Positions 7,174 through 16,100 of a stretch of DNA of 24,798 bases are shown here, piece by piece. The DNA is from SZUA-592 sp041556555 (GTDB lineage: Bacteria; Pseudomonadota; Gammaproteobacteria; Eutrophobiales; Eutrophobiaceae). Made by a program: the position numbers and the translations under genes. The notes below the pieces were generated by a model. That model made no database searches. It saw only the letters and a program-made list of their open reading frames with translations, and was not told where the DNA came from. The stretch covers positions 1 to 24,798 of the forward strand of contig JBFFIE010000030.1 in the NCBI GenBank assembly GCA_041556555.1, given 5' to 3'. Every line of letters starts with the position of its first letter. Position 1 is the stretch's first letter.

Positions 7174-9581
7174 CTGGCCTTTTCCAACTTCTCCCTGAGC
7201 TCAGGATTTTCTTTCGCAAGCAGCAGGACGTCCCTGCGCCGAAGCCGCAACAGGGTGGATGGACTGATTGCCTTAACGGTCGCAGTCCTCACCTGATCGC
7301 CAAGGAGTGCCATTTCACCAAAGAACTCACCATCGCCAAGTTCTGCAACAGCTTGCCCGTCCTTTACTACACAAACCTTGCCATGAGCTATCACGTAAAG
7401 GGCGTCCCCATGTTCCCCACTGCCTATGATGATATCACCCGCCAGGAAAGTGACCTGATTACTGATATTGACAAGCTTGTCTATCACCTTATCGGACAGG
7501 CCTTTTAAGAGCGGCACACTGCCAATCAGATCACTGGAAGTAACATCGGGTACAGGCTCACTGATCCCGGGTAAACCTGCCAGCGCATCTTCAATTAGCC
7601 GCTCTATATATAGATAGGCCTTCGCCCCTATTTCACCCTGTTGGTATTGTGAAACATTGTGGTTTCTTGCAGCACATAGGGCAACTCGCGTAAACAGGTT
7701 GGTTTCGAACCGGGAATAAAATCCGGGGTATTCATTTTTAATAAATTCAAGACGCTGTTTACGGCGTTGTATCCGCTCCCTGTATCTACTGGCAACTCGT
7801 TGCTTAAGGTTATTATCATAACTATATTCCTGTTCCAGCATATCCAGCACCTTTGCGCAAACCAGGACGCCGGCTATGTCATGCTGCAGGCTTTGCGACA
7901 ATCTTAAATTCTGGTAGCTGGCCAGCAACCAGGTGCCCCAGTCATGTTCCCTCAATCGTTTAATCAGGGCCTGTTCCAACCTGGAAAATATCCCCGCCTT
8001 GCTGGACTGGGCCTTGACCTGGTCTGCATTGATTTCCTGATCCAGGTATTTGTCGCGATCCCGTTGAAGATTATTCCTGAAATCCAGGTAAGCATAGTGT
8101 TCAAGTATCCCGATCTCATAAAGCTGTTTCAATGAATCAAACTCTGTTTTCAGGGCCATGATTGCAAGGTGTCGTTCGGTCTGTTTATCTTCAAGTTCAG
8201 CGCTTTCTATCCTGAATAATTGCTCTGTATCTTTCTTGATTAATTGTTCCCTGACCCGACTTATCAGCTCATTATCACGAACCAGGCTCAGGGTTATCAT
8301 ACTGACCTCTTTCGCCGAGCGAGATGCATGATGCAATTCAGATAATTCATCATTACTCATTTTGTCGATACCAAGCCGGCTGATTAAAGGCCTGATGGTA
8401 GTGGCATTTATCAATAATGAGAAAAGCACAGTGCCCAGTGTAAGATTGAGTATTAAATCTCTGCCTGGCATATCCATAGGAATTGATAATACGATAGCGA
8501 TTGCGAGGCCACCCTTGAGACCTCCCCACCACATGATATGGCGTTCAGGCACACTGATTCCTGGTAAGGTGAAGAGTTTGATACTAGCGGGTACGAGTGT
8601 ATAGACAGTAATTGCTCTCGCCAGCAATACAAGAAGGACCGCTATCATTACCATATCAATCTGTGTGACGAGCAGACTGATATCAATTGATAAACCCACC
8701 AACAGGAACAACAGAGAATTACATACTAGAACGATTACTTCCCACGATTCATGAATAAACTTTATTTCACCCTGTGGAAATCTTGTAACCCAGGAATAAG
8801 CCAGTGTGATTGAAGCAGCAACAACTGCCATAACACCTGAAACATGCAGCATATGCTCTGCTATTATGAAACTGGAATAAGCTATGACCAATGACATGAT
8901 CATGAAGGCATTAATTCCTTTGAACAGACGATGCATTAATTCGCCGGTCAGAATGCCGAGAAATACACCAGTTATGAGCCCGCCAAGGAATACCTTGAGA
9001 AACTCGAGGGCCACCAGACCAGTATAAGACCAGTCCACTGAATCTGCCAGAATAAGGCCCAGTATGATATTAAAGAGGACAATGGCTGTTGCATCATTTA
9101 ACAGGGATTCACCTTCAATTAAAACAGTTAACCTTTCCGGTACTCCCAGTTCTTTGAATGTGGAGATTACTGCTACAGGATCTGTTGAAGATATAAGTGC
9201 ACCAAAAAGCAATGCGAGCCCGGCATTAATATCAAGAATTAACCAAAGACCTGCTCCAATAAGAGCTGATGAGATCATCAAGGCGACCACGGCTAGCATA
9301 AGGACCGGTGCAATATCTTTCATCAACTGGCGGGCATTGAGATTGATTCCAGACTCAAAGATAAGTGCCGGTAGAAATATAAACAGGACAATCTCAGGAC
9401 TGAGCTGGAATTCAAGAAGAAATGAAAAAGTATCAATTTCCCTTGCAAAGAAACCAAGCGTAATACCTATGATGACTAGAAATACCGTATAGGGCACAGA
9501 CCATCTCTGGCATATGCCTGCAGCCAGCATAGCCAGGGTTAATAATCCCATGATTATCAGTACAACTTCAGACAAGGGCAT
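7155..9581 (-). CDS. CPA1-family cation/proton antiporter with C-terminal cyclic-nucleotide-binding domain
   Basis: An inner-membrane Na+(K+)/H+ antiporter fused to a sensor domain (808 residues). Residues 1-402 hold about 12 membrane segments with CPA1 hallmarks: FLPALIFESGINLN (69-82), STDPVAV (132-138), GESLLNDATA with the ion-binding N162-D163, and WWGGLKGGLAIA (351-362). A long, charged, helical cytoplasmic region follows (about 403-685). A CRP-like cNMP domain comes last (about 688-800), with FGEMALLG (754-761) and an Arg-Thr at 765-766, the usual phosphate-binding cassette. The start chosen is ATG at 9581, because a strong AAGGAGA lies at 9589-9595 seven bases upstream; a TTG at 9608 would add nine residues. 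It is last in the gltB-to-antiporter run, 60 bases after the DUF368 stop. The transported ion and ligand cannot be read from sequence. Confidence 0.93.
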   Translation of the reverse strand: MPLSEVVLIIMGLLTLAMLAAGICQRWSVPYTVFLVIIGITLGFFAREIDTFSFLLEFQLSPEIVLFIFLPALIFESGINLNARQLMKDIAPVLMLAVVALMISSALIGAGLWLILDINAGLALLFGALISSTDPVAVISTFKELGVPERLTVLIEGESLLNDATAIVLFNIILGLILADSVDWSYTGLVALEFLKVFLGGLITGVFLGILTGELMHRLFKGINAFMIMSLVIAYSSFIIAEHMLHVSGVMAVVAASITLAYSWVTRFPQGEIKFIHESWEVIVLVCNSLLFLLVGLSIDISLLVTQIDMVMIAVLLVLLARAITVYTLVPASIKLFTLPGISVPERHIMWWGGLKGGLAIAIVLSIPMDMPGRDLILNLTLGTVLFSLLINATTIRPLISRLGIDKMSNDELSELHHASRSAKEVSMITLSLVRDNELISRVREQLIKKDTEQLFRIESAELEDKQTERHLAIMALKTEFDSLKQLYEIGILEHYAYLDFRNNLQRDRDKYLDQEINADQVKAQSSKAGIFSRLEQALIKRLREHDWGTWLLASYQNLRLSQSLQHDIAGVLVCAKVLDMLEQEYSYDNNLKQRVASRYRERIQRRKQRLEFIKNEYPGFYSRFETNLFTRVALCAARNHNVSQYQQGEIGAKAYLYIERLIEDALAGLPGISEPVPDVTSSDLIGSVPLLKGLSDKVIDKLVNISNQVTFLAGDIIIGSGEHGDALYVIAHGKVCVVKDGQAVAELGDGEFFGEMALLGDQVRTATVKAISPSTLLRLRRRDVLLLAKENPELREKLEKASQERRG

Positions 9582-9641
9582 GGGTTTATCTCCTTGAGAA
9601 CCATACAAGTACTGTTCCCGTTAACTTGTTCTTCTTCTAAT

Positions 9642-10556
9642 TCAGGAACCGTTTTCCGAGTGGTAATTAATCCATACTACAACCATTATACCTGTTACCA
9701 TCAGCACTATTGCCACAATGATTTCCTGGGTAAATACTGATGGTATATAGGGATCAACCGATAAGAGTTGCTTTTTACCATTTAGTATCTGGTAATTACG
9801 CTGCTGGAATGGCCAGACCACAGATAAAGATCCAATCAATAATCCGCAAATAAATAAAATGGTGTTTTTATAAAATTTGCGAAGCAACCATCCCAGAATC
9901 CGGCTAAACAAGGCAAGTCCACAAATTATTCCGAGTACAAACGGCAACAGGATTGAAAATTGCAGGTGGCCGATAGCATGGAAAATATAGCTATATTTCT
10001 TTAAAATCAATAGGATAAATGAGCCAGAGAGACCAGGTAGGATCATTGCTGTTATTGCTATTGCGCCACAAAGAAAGACAAACCAGCTGGTTTCCGGTGT
10101 GTTGACCGGTACGAGGTTAAACACAAGATAACCACCAACTGCGCCCAACAAAATGAAAATGAGGCCCTTCAGCAGGCCATCACGTACCTGGTAAAGGAGC
10201 ACACATACCGAACCAGTGATTAAGCCTGTGAATAATGCGTAAACCGGAACAGGGTCAGACTCAATCAGTCCGGGTAAAGAAACAACCCGTGTGAAAAAAA
10301 ACAGGGCTATACCTATCCCGCCAAGCAGTGGAATCAAAAAAACAAAATCTGGTCGCCCAAAGATTGTTTTTGCATCAAGCCTGAATATAGCTGTGAGCCA
10401 TTTGGCGTCAAAGGATCGAATGGCGTTGATGAGCCTTACATAAATACCCAGAATTAGCGCCATGGTCCCGCCACTGACACCTGGCACTACATCGGCAGCG
10501 CCCATGCAAAAGCCCTTGAGCAAAAGTATGATTTGTTGTGAACGGGACTCTTTCAA
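9642..10556 (-). CDS. DUF368 membrane protein (PopT-type polyprenyl-phosphate translocase family)
   Basis: A polytopic inner-membrane protein of 304 residues with about eight hydrophobic segments. The family signature occurs twice as an internal repeat: ADVVPGVSGGTMALILGIY near 21-39, and AMILPGLSGSFILLILKKY in the second half. DUF368 proteins have been shown in other bacteria to recycle undecaprenyl phosphate across the membrane for peptidoglycan and O-antigen synthesis (family knowledge, not shown here). The start is a TTG whose last two bases begin the hemE stop (overlap TTGA), implying translational coupling. The next ATG, residue 18, would cut the first conserved segment. Placing an envelope lipid-carrier protein directly behind a haem gene has no obvious functional reason. 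Confidence 0.92.
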   Translation of the reverse strand: MKESRSQQIILLLKGFCMGAADVVPGVSGGTMALILGIYVRLINAIRSFDAKWLTAIFRLDAKTIFGRPDFVFLIPLLGGIGIALFFFTRVVSLPGLIESDPVPVYALFTGLITGSVCVLLYQVRDGLLKGLIFILLGAVGGYLVFNLVPVNTPETSWFVFLCGAIAITAMILPGLSGSFILLILKKYSYIFHAIGHLQFSILLPFVLGIICGLALFSRILGWLLRKFYKNTILFICGLLIGSLSVVWPFQQRNYQILNGKKQLLSVDPYIPSVFTQEIIVAIVLMVTGIMVVVWINYHSENGS

Positions 10557-11620
10557 TTATGGTATGGCTTGCTCAACTCGTGGACACTGTCTACAAGCAC
10601 CTTTACATGATCTGGGTTCACTTCTGGATGTATCCCATGACCAAGATTGAATATATGGCCGGGGGCTGAACCAAACCCGGCCAGAATACGTGAGACCTGA
10701 TCGGTTATCACATCCGGGCTGGCATACAACACTGCTGGATCAAGATTTCCCTGCAGGGCGACACGATTTCCAATCAATTCCCGGATCTCCGCAATATCCT
10801 GTGTCCAATCCAGACCTACCGCATCACAACCGGAATTTGCAAGATCATGGATCAGAGTACCAATACCCTTGCTGAAAAGGATCACGGGAATTTTCTTCCC
10901 GTAAGATTCTCTCTGTAATTGATCAACTACCAGCTGCATGTATTGCAAAGAAAATTCTCGATAGGCGTCCGGTGCCAGGATTCCACCCCAGGTGTCAAAT
11001 ACCATGACGACCTCAACTCCGGCATTTATCTGGGCATTGAGATAAGTGGCGACAGATTTCGCCAGGGTATTCATTAATACGTGCATAGTCTTCGGTTCAT
11101 TATATAGGAGACTCTTTATAATGGAGTAGTTCTTGCTTGATTCTCCTTCAACCATATAGGTTGCCAGTGTCCATGGACTACCTGAAAAACCGATCAGCGG
11201 CAATTTACCATTGAGTTCTTTATGGATCAGGCGCACTGCATCTGTGACATATGCCAGATCGGACTCCGGATCAGGTATCCCAAGCTTGTTGATTTCAGCA
11301 GCAGTCCTGACAGGGTGTTCGAATTTAGGGCCCTGCTTCTCAATAACAGAAAGACCAAGACCCATCGCATCCGGGATGGTAAGGATATCGGAAAACAGAA
11401 TGGCCGCATCCAGATCAAAGCGTGCTAAAGGTTGTAATGTGACCTCGCAGGCCAGTTCAGGCGTCTTGCAAAGTGTCATAAAATCACCTGCCCTTTCCCG
11501 GGTTTTACGGTACTCGGGCAAGTAACGTCCGGCCTGACGCATGATCCATACCGGAGTCATGTCAACCGGCTGCCTGAGCAAGGCGCGGATCAATCTATCA
11601 TTCTTGAGTTCAACAGACAT
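10553..11620 (-). CDS. hemE: Uroporphyrinogen decarboxylase
   Basis: HemE removes the four acetate carboxyls of uroporphyrinogen III to give coproporphyrinogen III in cytoplasmic haem synthesis. It needs no cofactor. From the ATG at 11620 it is 355 residues, the usual length. Signature blocks are VWIMRQAGRYLPEYR (24-38) with the substrate-binding arginines, and FSDILTIPDAMG (76-87) with the catalytic aspartate D78; the conserved GHGIHPEV block is near the C-terminus. A TTG at 11629 could add three residues, but ATG gives the normal N-terminus. It lies 66 bases after gltD, in a gap with strong predicted RNA structure, and overlaps the DUF368 start by four bases. Confidence 0.97.
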   Translation of the reverse strand: MSVELKNDRLIRALLRQPVDMTPVWIMRQAGRYLPEYRKTRERAGDFMTLCKTPELACEVTLQPLARFDLDAAILFSDILTIPDAMGLGLSVIEKQGPKFEHPVRTAAEINKLGIPDPESDLAYVTDAVRLIHKELNGKLPLIGFSGSPWTLATYMVEGESSKNYSIIKSLLYNEPKTMHVLMNTLAKSVATYLNAQINAGVEVVMVFDTWGGILAPDAYREFSLQYMQLVVDQLQRESYGKKIPVILFSKGIGTLIHDLANSGCDAVGLDWTQDIAEIRELIGNRVALQGNLDPAVLYASPDVITDQVSRILAGFGSAPGHIFNLGHGIHPEVNPDHVKVLVDSVHELSKPYHN

Positions 11621-11629
11621 TAGAGACAA

Positions 11630-11683
11630 TTAATTATTGTTATTTAGGAAAAATGTCCTGATTTTTCCGGACTGGAACAGGAC
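11630..11683 (-). promoter_or_regulatory. Mutually exclusive RNA hairpins between gltD and hemE
   Basis: On the transcribed strand GGAAAAAT (11668-11661) pairs perfectly with ATTTTTCC (11654-11647), leaving CAGGAC (11660-11655) as the loop. That loop is the exact complement of GTCCTG upstream (11683-11678). The RNA can therefore form either of two hairpins, or a pseudoknot if both pair. No U-run follows the second stem (the next bases are TAAATAACAATAATT), so it is not a standard terminator. It may act as an attenuator-like element, a processing site or a stabilising 3' structure for gltBD mRNA. The pairing is visible; the function is inferred. Confidence 0.4.
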
Positions 11684-11686
11684 TAC

Positions 11687-13105
11687 CTATACTTTCAGGT
11701 AATCCAGTATCCCCTCCGCAGCCAGACGCCCATCGAAAACTGCCGTCACAACCAGATCAGCACCGCGAACCATGTCACCACCGGAGAAAACTTTTGGATT
11801 GCTGGTCTGGTACTTGAATTCAGCCTTCTCTGTTGCCTTTACCCGGCCGCGTTCATCAATGGCAATATTATGTTCTTTAAACCAGCTCGACGGGCTGGGT
11901 CGGAATCCAAATGCAATTATTACGGCATCGGCAGACAGGATTTCTTCAGTATCCGGAACAGGCTCCGGCATTCGTCGCCCTCTTTCATCTGGAGCACCCA
12001 GCTGCGTAGTAACCACCCTGACCCCTTGTACATTACCATGACCCACTATCTCAACCGGCTGCCGGTTCCAGAGGAATTTCACTCCCTCTTCCTTGGCATT
12101 TTCGACCTCGCGCATGGAGCCTGGCATGTTTTCCTGATCACGGCGATAGGCACAGGTTACAGATGTTGCACCCTGGCGTATGGCGGTGCGCACACAGTCC
12201 ATGGCGGTATCACCACCACCCAGAACCACGACATTCTTGTCTTTCATATCGACATAATCGTCGGCTGATTTCTCATAACCCATGACTCGATTAACGTTGG
12301 AAATGAGATAGGGTAGAGATTCATATACTCCCGGCATATTTTCACCCGGGAAACCTCCCGTCATATAGGTGTATGTACCCATACCCAGAAACACCGCATC
12401 GTAATCTCTTAATAAATCGTCAAAACTGATATCTTTACCAACTTCAGTATTGAGCACAAACCGCACACCCATTTCCTCCATCAATTTTCTGCGGGTGAGC
12501 ACAACTTCCTTTTCCAGTTTGAATGGCGGGATCCCAAAAGTCAGCAGACCGCCGATCTCGCGATACTTGTCGAAAACCACGGCCATGACACCGTTTCTTG
12601 TCAGGACATCTGCGCAACCCAGTCCTGCAGGACCAGCACCAACCACAGCGACTTTCTTGCCGGTTGATACCACGTTAGAGAGATCGGGTTTCCAGCCCTG
12701 TTTCACCGCTTCATCGGTGATGTATTTTTCCACTGCACCAATGGTAACGGCACCAAACCCGTCATTTAATGTGCAAGCACCCTCACATAGGCGGTCATGT
12801 GGACAAATGCGTCCGCAGATCTCCGGCAAAGAATTGGTCTTGTGAGACAGCTCAGCGGCCTCAAAAAGATTGCCTTCTTCTATCAGCTTCAGCCAGTTGG
12901 GGATGTAATTATGCACCGGGCATTTCCATTCACAGTAAGGATTGCCACATGCGAGGCAACGTGCAGACTGCTCAGCTGCGGAGGATTCATCAAATTGACC
13001 ATATATCTCATTCCACTCATAGATGCGCACAGGCACTGGAGTCTTCGCCGGCTCCTGTCGCGGGAGATCAAGAAACTGGAAATTATTATGCGTCGTCTTG
13101 CTCAT
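11687..13105 (-). CDS. gltD: Glutamate synthase (NADPH) small subunit
   Basis: GltD passes electrons from NADPH through FAD to the large subunit for reductive glutamate synthesis. The 472-residue length matches the family. The N-terminal Fe-S domain has two cysteine clusters: C50, C53, C58 and C62 (CLACGNPYCEWKC), and C97, C101, C107 and C111 (ICGRICPHDRLCEGAC). The FAD-binding GAGPAG is at 156-161 and the NADPH-binding GGGDTA at 296-301. The end LVVTAVFDGRLAAEGI is typical of the C-terminal FAD loop. It starts 58 bases after the gltB stop, and hemE follows on the same strand. The start context has only a weak ribosome binding site. Confidence 0.97.
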   Translation of the reverse strand: MSKTTHNNFQFLDLPRQEPAKTPVPVRIYEWNEIYGQFDESSAAEQSARCLACGNPYCEWKCPVHNYIPNWLKLIEEGNLFEAAELSHKTNSLPEICGRICPHDRLCEGACTLNDGFGAVTIGAVEKYITDEAVKQGWKPDLSNVVSTGKKVAVVGAGPAGLGCADVLTRNGVMAVVFDKYREIGGLLTFGIPPFKLEKEVVLTRRKLMEEMGVRFVLNTEVGKDISFDDLLRDYDAVFLGMGTYTYMTGGFPGENMPGVYESLPYLISNVNRVMGYEKSADDYVDMKDKNVVVLGGGDTAMDCVRTAIRQGATSVTCAYRRDQENMPGSMREVENAKEEGVKFLWNRQPVEIVGHGNVQGVRVVTTQLGAPDERGRRMPEPVPDTEEILSADAVIIAFGFRPSPSSWFKEHNIAIDERGRVKATEKAEFKYQTSNPKVFSGGDMVRGADLVVTAVFDGRLAAEGILDYLKV

Positions 13106-13144
13106 CTAATAATGGATAAGAAATAAAAAAGAATATATTTACGC

Positions 13145-13165
13145 ACTTTGAAAAGTACGTACTTT
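13145..13165 (-). repeat. Inverted repeats in the gltB-gltD gap
   Basis: AAAGTACGTACTTT at 13152-13165 is a perfect 14-base palindrome that includes two bases of the gltB stop codon. A further ACTTT at 13145-13149 can pair with the same AAAGT arm, so two alternative short hairpins are possible in the mRNA. There is no U-tract, so this does not look like a terminator. It could be a protein-binding site, an RNA stability element or chance. Confidence 0.3.
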
Positions 13166-16100
13166 ATGCAGCGGCAAGCAGATTATCAAGCAATGTTGAT
13201 AGTTCGGCAGCCTTGGGCTTAACCAGCCAGAATTTGCCGGCATGTTCCTCGAAATCATCGAGAATATATTGGCCCCATTCACTGCCGGTCTCTGTCACGT
13301 ATTCTTCAACCAAGTCTTGCAGGAAATTTTTGTAGCCTTCCATGTATTCGGACGAAATCCTGTGCGTATCGATCAATTCATGATTGTATTTATCGGGGAA
13401 ACTGTTGTCCTTGTCATACACAAATGCCGTACCTCCGGTCATACCGGCACCAAAATTAATACCTGTATCACCGAGTATTACCACGACACCGCCGGTCATA
13501 TATTCGCAACCGTGATCACCAACTCCCTCAACAACTGCCACGGCCCCGGAATTTCTGACAGCAAAGCGTTCGCCGGCGACACCAGCAGCATATAATTTGC
13601 CACCAGTTGCACCATATAGACAGGTGTTACCCATAATCACAGTCTCATTGCTTTTGAGCTTGCTGTTTGCTGACGGATAAATGACAAGCTTGCCTCCCGC
13701 CATCCCTTTACCAACGTAATCGTTGGCATCACCTTCAAGATACATTTCAAGGCCGCCCGCATTCCAGACACCGAAACTCTGTCCTGCCGTACCTTTTAGA
13801 CAAATCTTCACCGGTCTATCTGACATGTCATAGTTCCCGTAGCGGCGAGCAATCTCACCTGAAAGACGCGCGCCGATAGAACGATTGTTGTTCCGGATGG
13901 AATAATGAAACTCGCCGCCGGACTTGTTCTCGATGGCCTCTATTGCATCTTTGACCATTTGCTCTGCCAGTTCACCTTTATCAAATGGCTGGTTTTTAGG
14001 TTGCATGCAGAAATGAGGTTTATCAGGAGATACACCATGATCTGAGAGGATCGGTGAGAGATCGAGACCGCGCTGCTTGTTACTCTCGCCTGTCAATATC
14101 TCCAGCAATTCAGTCTTGCCGATGAGTTCCTCAAAGCGCCTGATTCCAAGTTCCGCCATAAGCTCTCGAACTTCCTGGGCAACAAAACGGAAATAATTAA
14201 TAACTTTTTGCGGACCGTTGGGCTTGAAGTGTTTGGTATAAAGTACCTTATCCTGCGTCGCCACACCGGTAGCGCAGTTGTTTAAATGACAGATGCGCAG
14301 ATACTTGCATCCCAATGCCACCATGGGTGCCGTGCCGAAGCCAAAGCTCTCGGCACCCAGGATCGCAGCCTTGACCACGTCCAGGCCGGTCTTGAGGCCA
14401 CCGTCTGTCTGGACCCTGACCTTGTCGCGAAGATTATTAGCGCGCAGGGTATGATGAGTTTCGGTAAGTCCCAACTCCCAGGGAGATCCCGCGTATTTAA
14501 CTGATGTCAGGGGGCTAGCACCTGTACCGCCATCATAGCCGGCAATCGTAATCAGGTCTGCGTAGGCCTTGGCCACACCGGCCGCAATGGTGCCCACACC
14601 TGCTTCTGCAACCAGTTTTACTGAGACCAAGGCCTGGGGATTGACCTGCTTGAGATCAAAAATCAATTGCGCAAGATCTTCAATGGAATAGATGTCATGA
14701 TGTGGCGGTGGCGAGATCAAAGCCACACCTGGCTTGGAATGACGCAGCTTGGCAATCATTTCGTTGACCTTGTCGCCCGGTAACTGACCACCTTCACCCG
14801 GTTTTGCGCCCTGGGCAATCTTGATCTGCAATACTTCGGCATTGACCAGATAATGGGGTGTGACACCGAAACGACCGGAGGCGACCTGTTTGATCTTGGA
14901 CACCTTGTCCGTATGGAATCGCGCCGGGTCCTCACCGCCTTCACCGGAGTTTGAGCGGCCACCAATGGCATTCATTGCTTTCGCCAGCGATTCATGGGCT
15001 GCCGGCGAGAGCGCCCCCAGGGACATACCCGCTGTATCAAATCGGGGGAGAATGTTCTCTATTGATTCAACTTCATCAATACTGATCGGTTTACTACCCT
15101 TCTTGAGTTTGAACATGTCACGGAATACCGTAATGGGCCGTTCATTCACCAGCGCTGCATATTCACGGTATTTTTCATAGTCCCCGGACTCCGTAGCCTC
15201 ATGGATTGCCCGGATGACATCGGGATTGAAGGCGTGAAATTCACCACCATAGACGAATTTCAGCAAACCACCCTGACGGATTGGTTTACGTTTGTTCCAG
15301 GATTCTTTTGCCAGAAATTTCTGATCTTCTTCCAGATCCGTAAATCCAATCCCCTGGATTCGGCTGGTGGTTCCCTTGAAGCAGAGATCAACCACTTCAT
15401 CATGCAGACCGACGATCTCGAACAATTGTGCCCCCCGGTAACTGGCTATAGTCGAAATACCCATCTTCGAGGTGATCTTGTAAAGCCCCTTGTTAATGCC
15501 CTTGCGATAGGCCTTGGCAATCGCAACACTCTCACCGACCGGAATCTCCCTGCGATCCAGCATGTTTTGCAATGTTTCATAGGCAAGGTATGGGTAAACG
15601 GCAGTGGCACCATAGCCGATCAGCACGGCAAACTGATGTGGATCACGAGCTGTTGCTGTTTCAACCAGGATATTGGCATCACAACGAAGACCTTCATCAA
15701 TGAGTCGGTGATGAACGGCACCCGTTGCCAGCAAGGCATGGATGGGGAGCTTGTCAGGGTTTATTTGCCGGTCTGATAAAACCAGTATGACTTGTCCGTC
15801 ACGCACCGCTTCCTCTGCCTGATCACAAACGGATTCAATGGCCTGCTTCAGACCAATCGAGGGATCATAATTCAGATCAATAATGACATGCGGGAAACCC
15901 CGATCGTCATATCTCAGGATTTCATGAAACTTGCTCTCCGAGAGTACAGGTGATTTTACTGACAGGCATTTGGCATGCTCCTCGTCCTCGACAAACAGGT
16001 TACCCTCCTTGCCAAAATGTGTGCTCAAGGACATGACAATATGTTCGCGGATGGGATCAATCGGTGGATTCGTTACCTGGGCGAACTGTTGCCTGAAATT

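Noticed and set aside
11647..11668. The gltD-hemE hairpin as a rho-independent terminator
   Set aside because: The stem is AT-rich and is not followed by a U-run on the transcribed strand, so ordinary termination is unlikely; kept instead as a possible regulatory structure.
15201..15776. 191-codon plus-strand frame inside gltB
   Set aside because: It is antisense to the well-conserved GltB coding sequence and has no recognisable domain.
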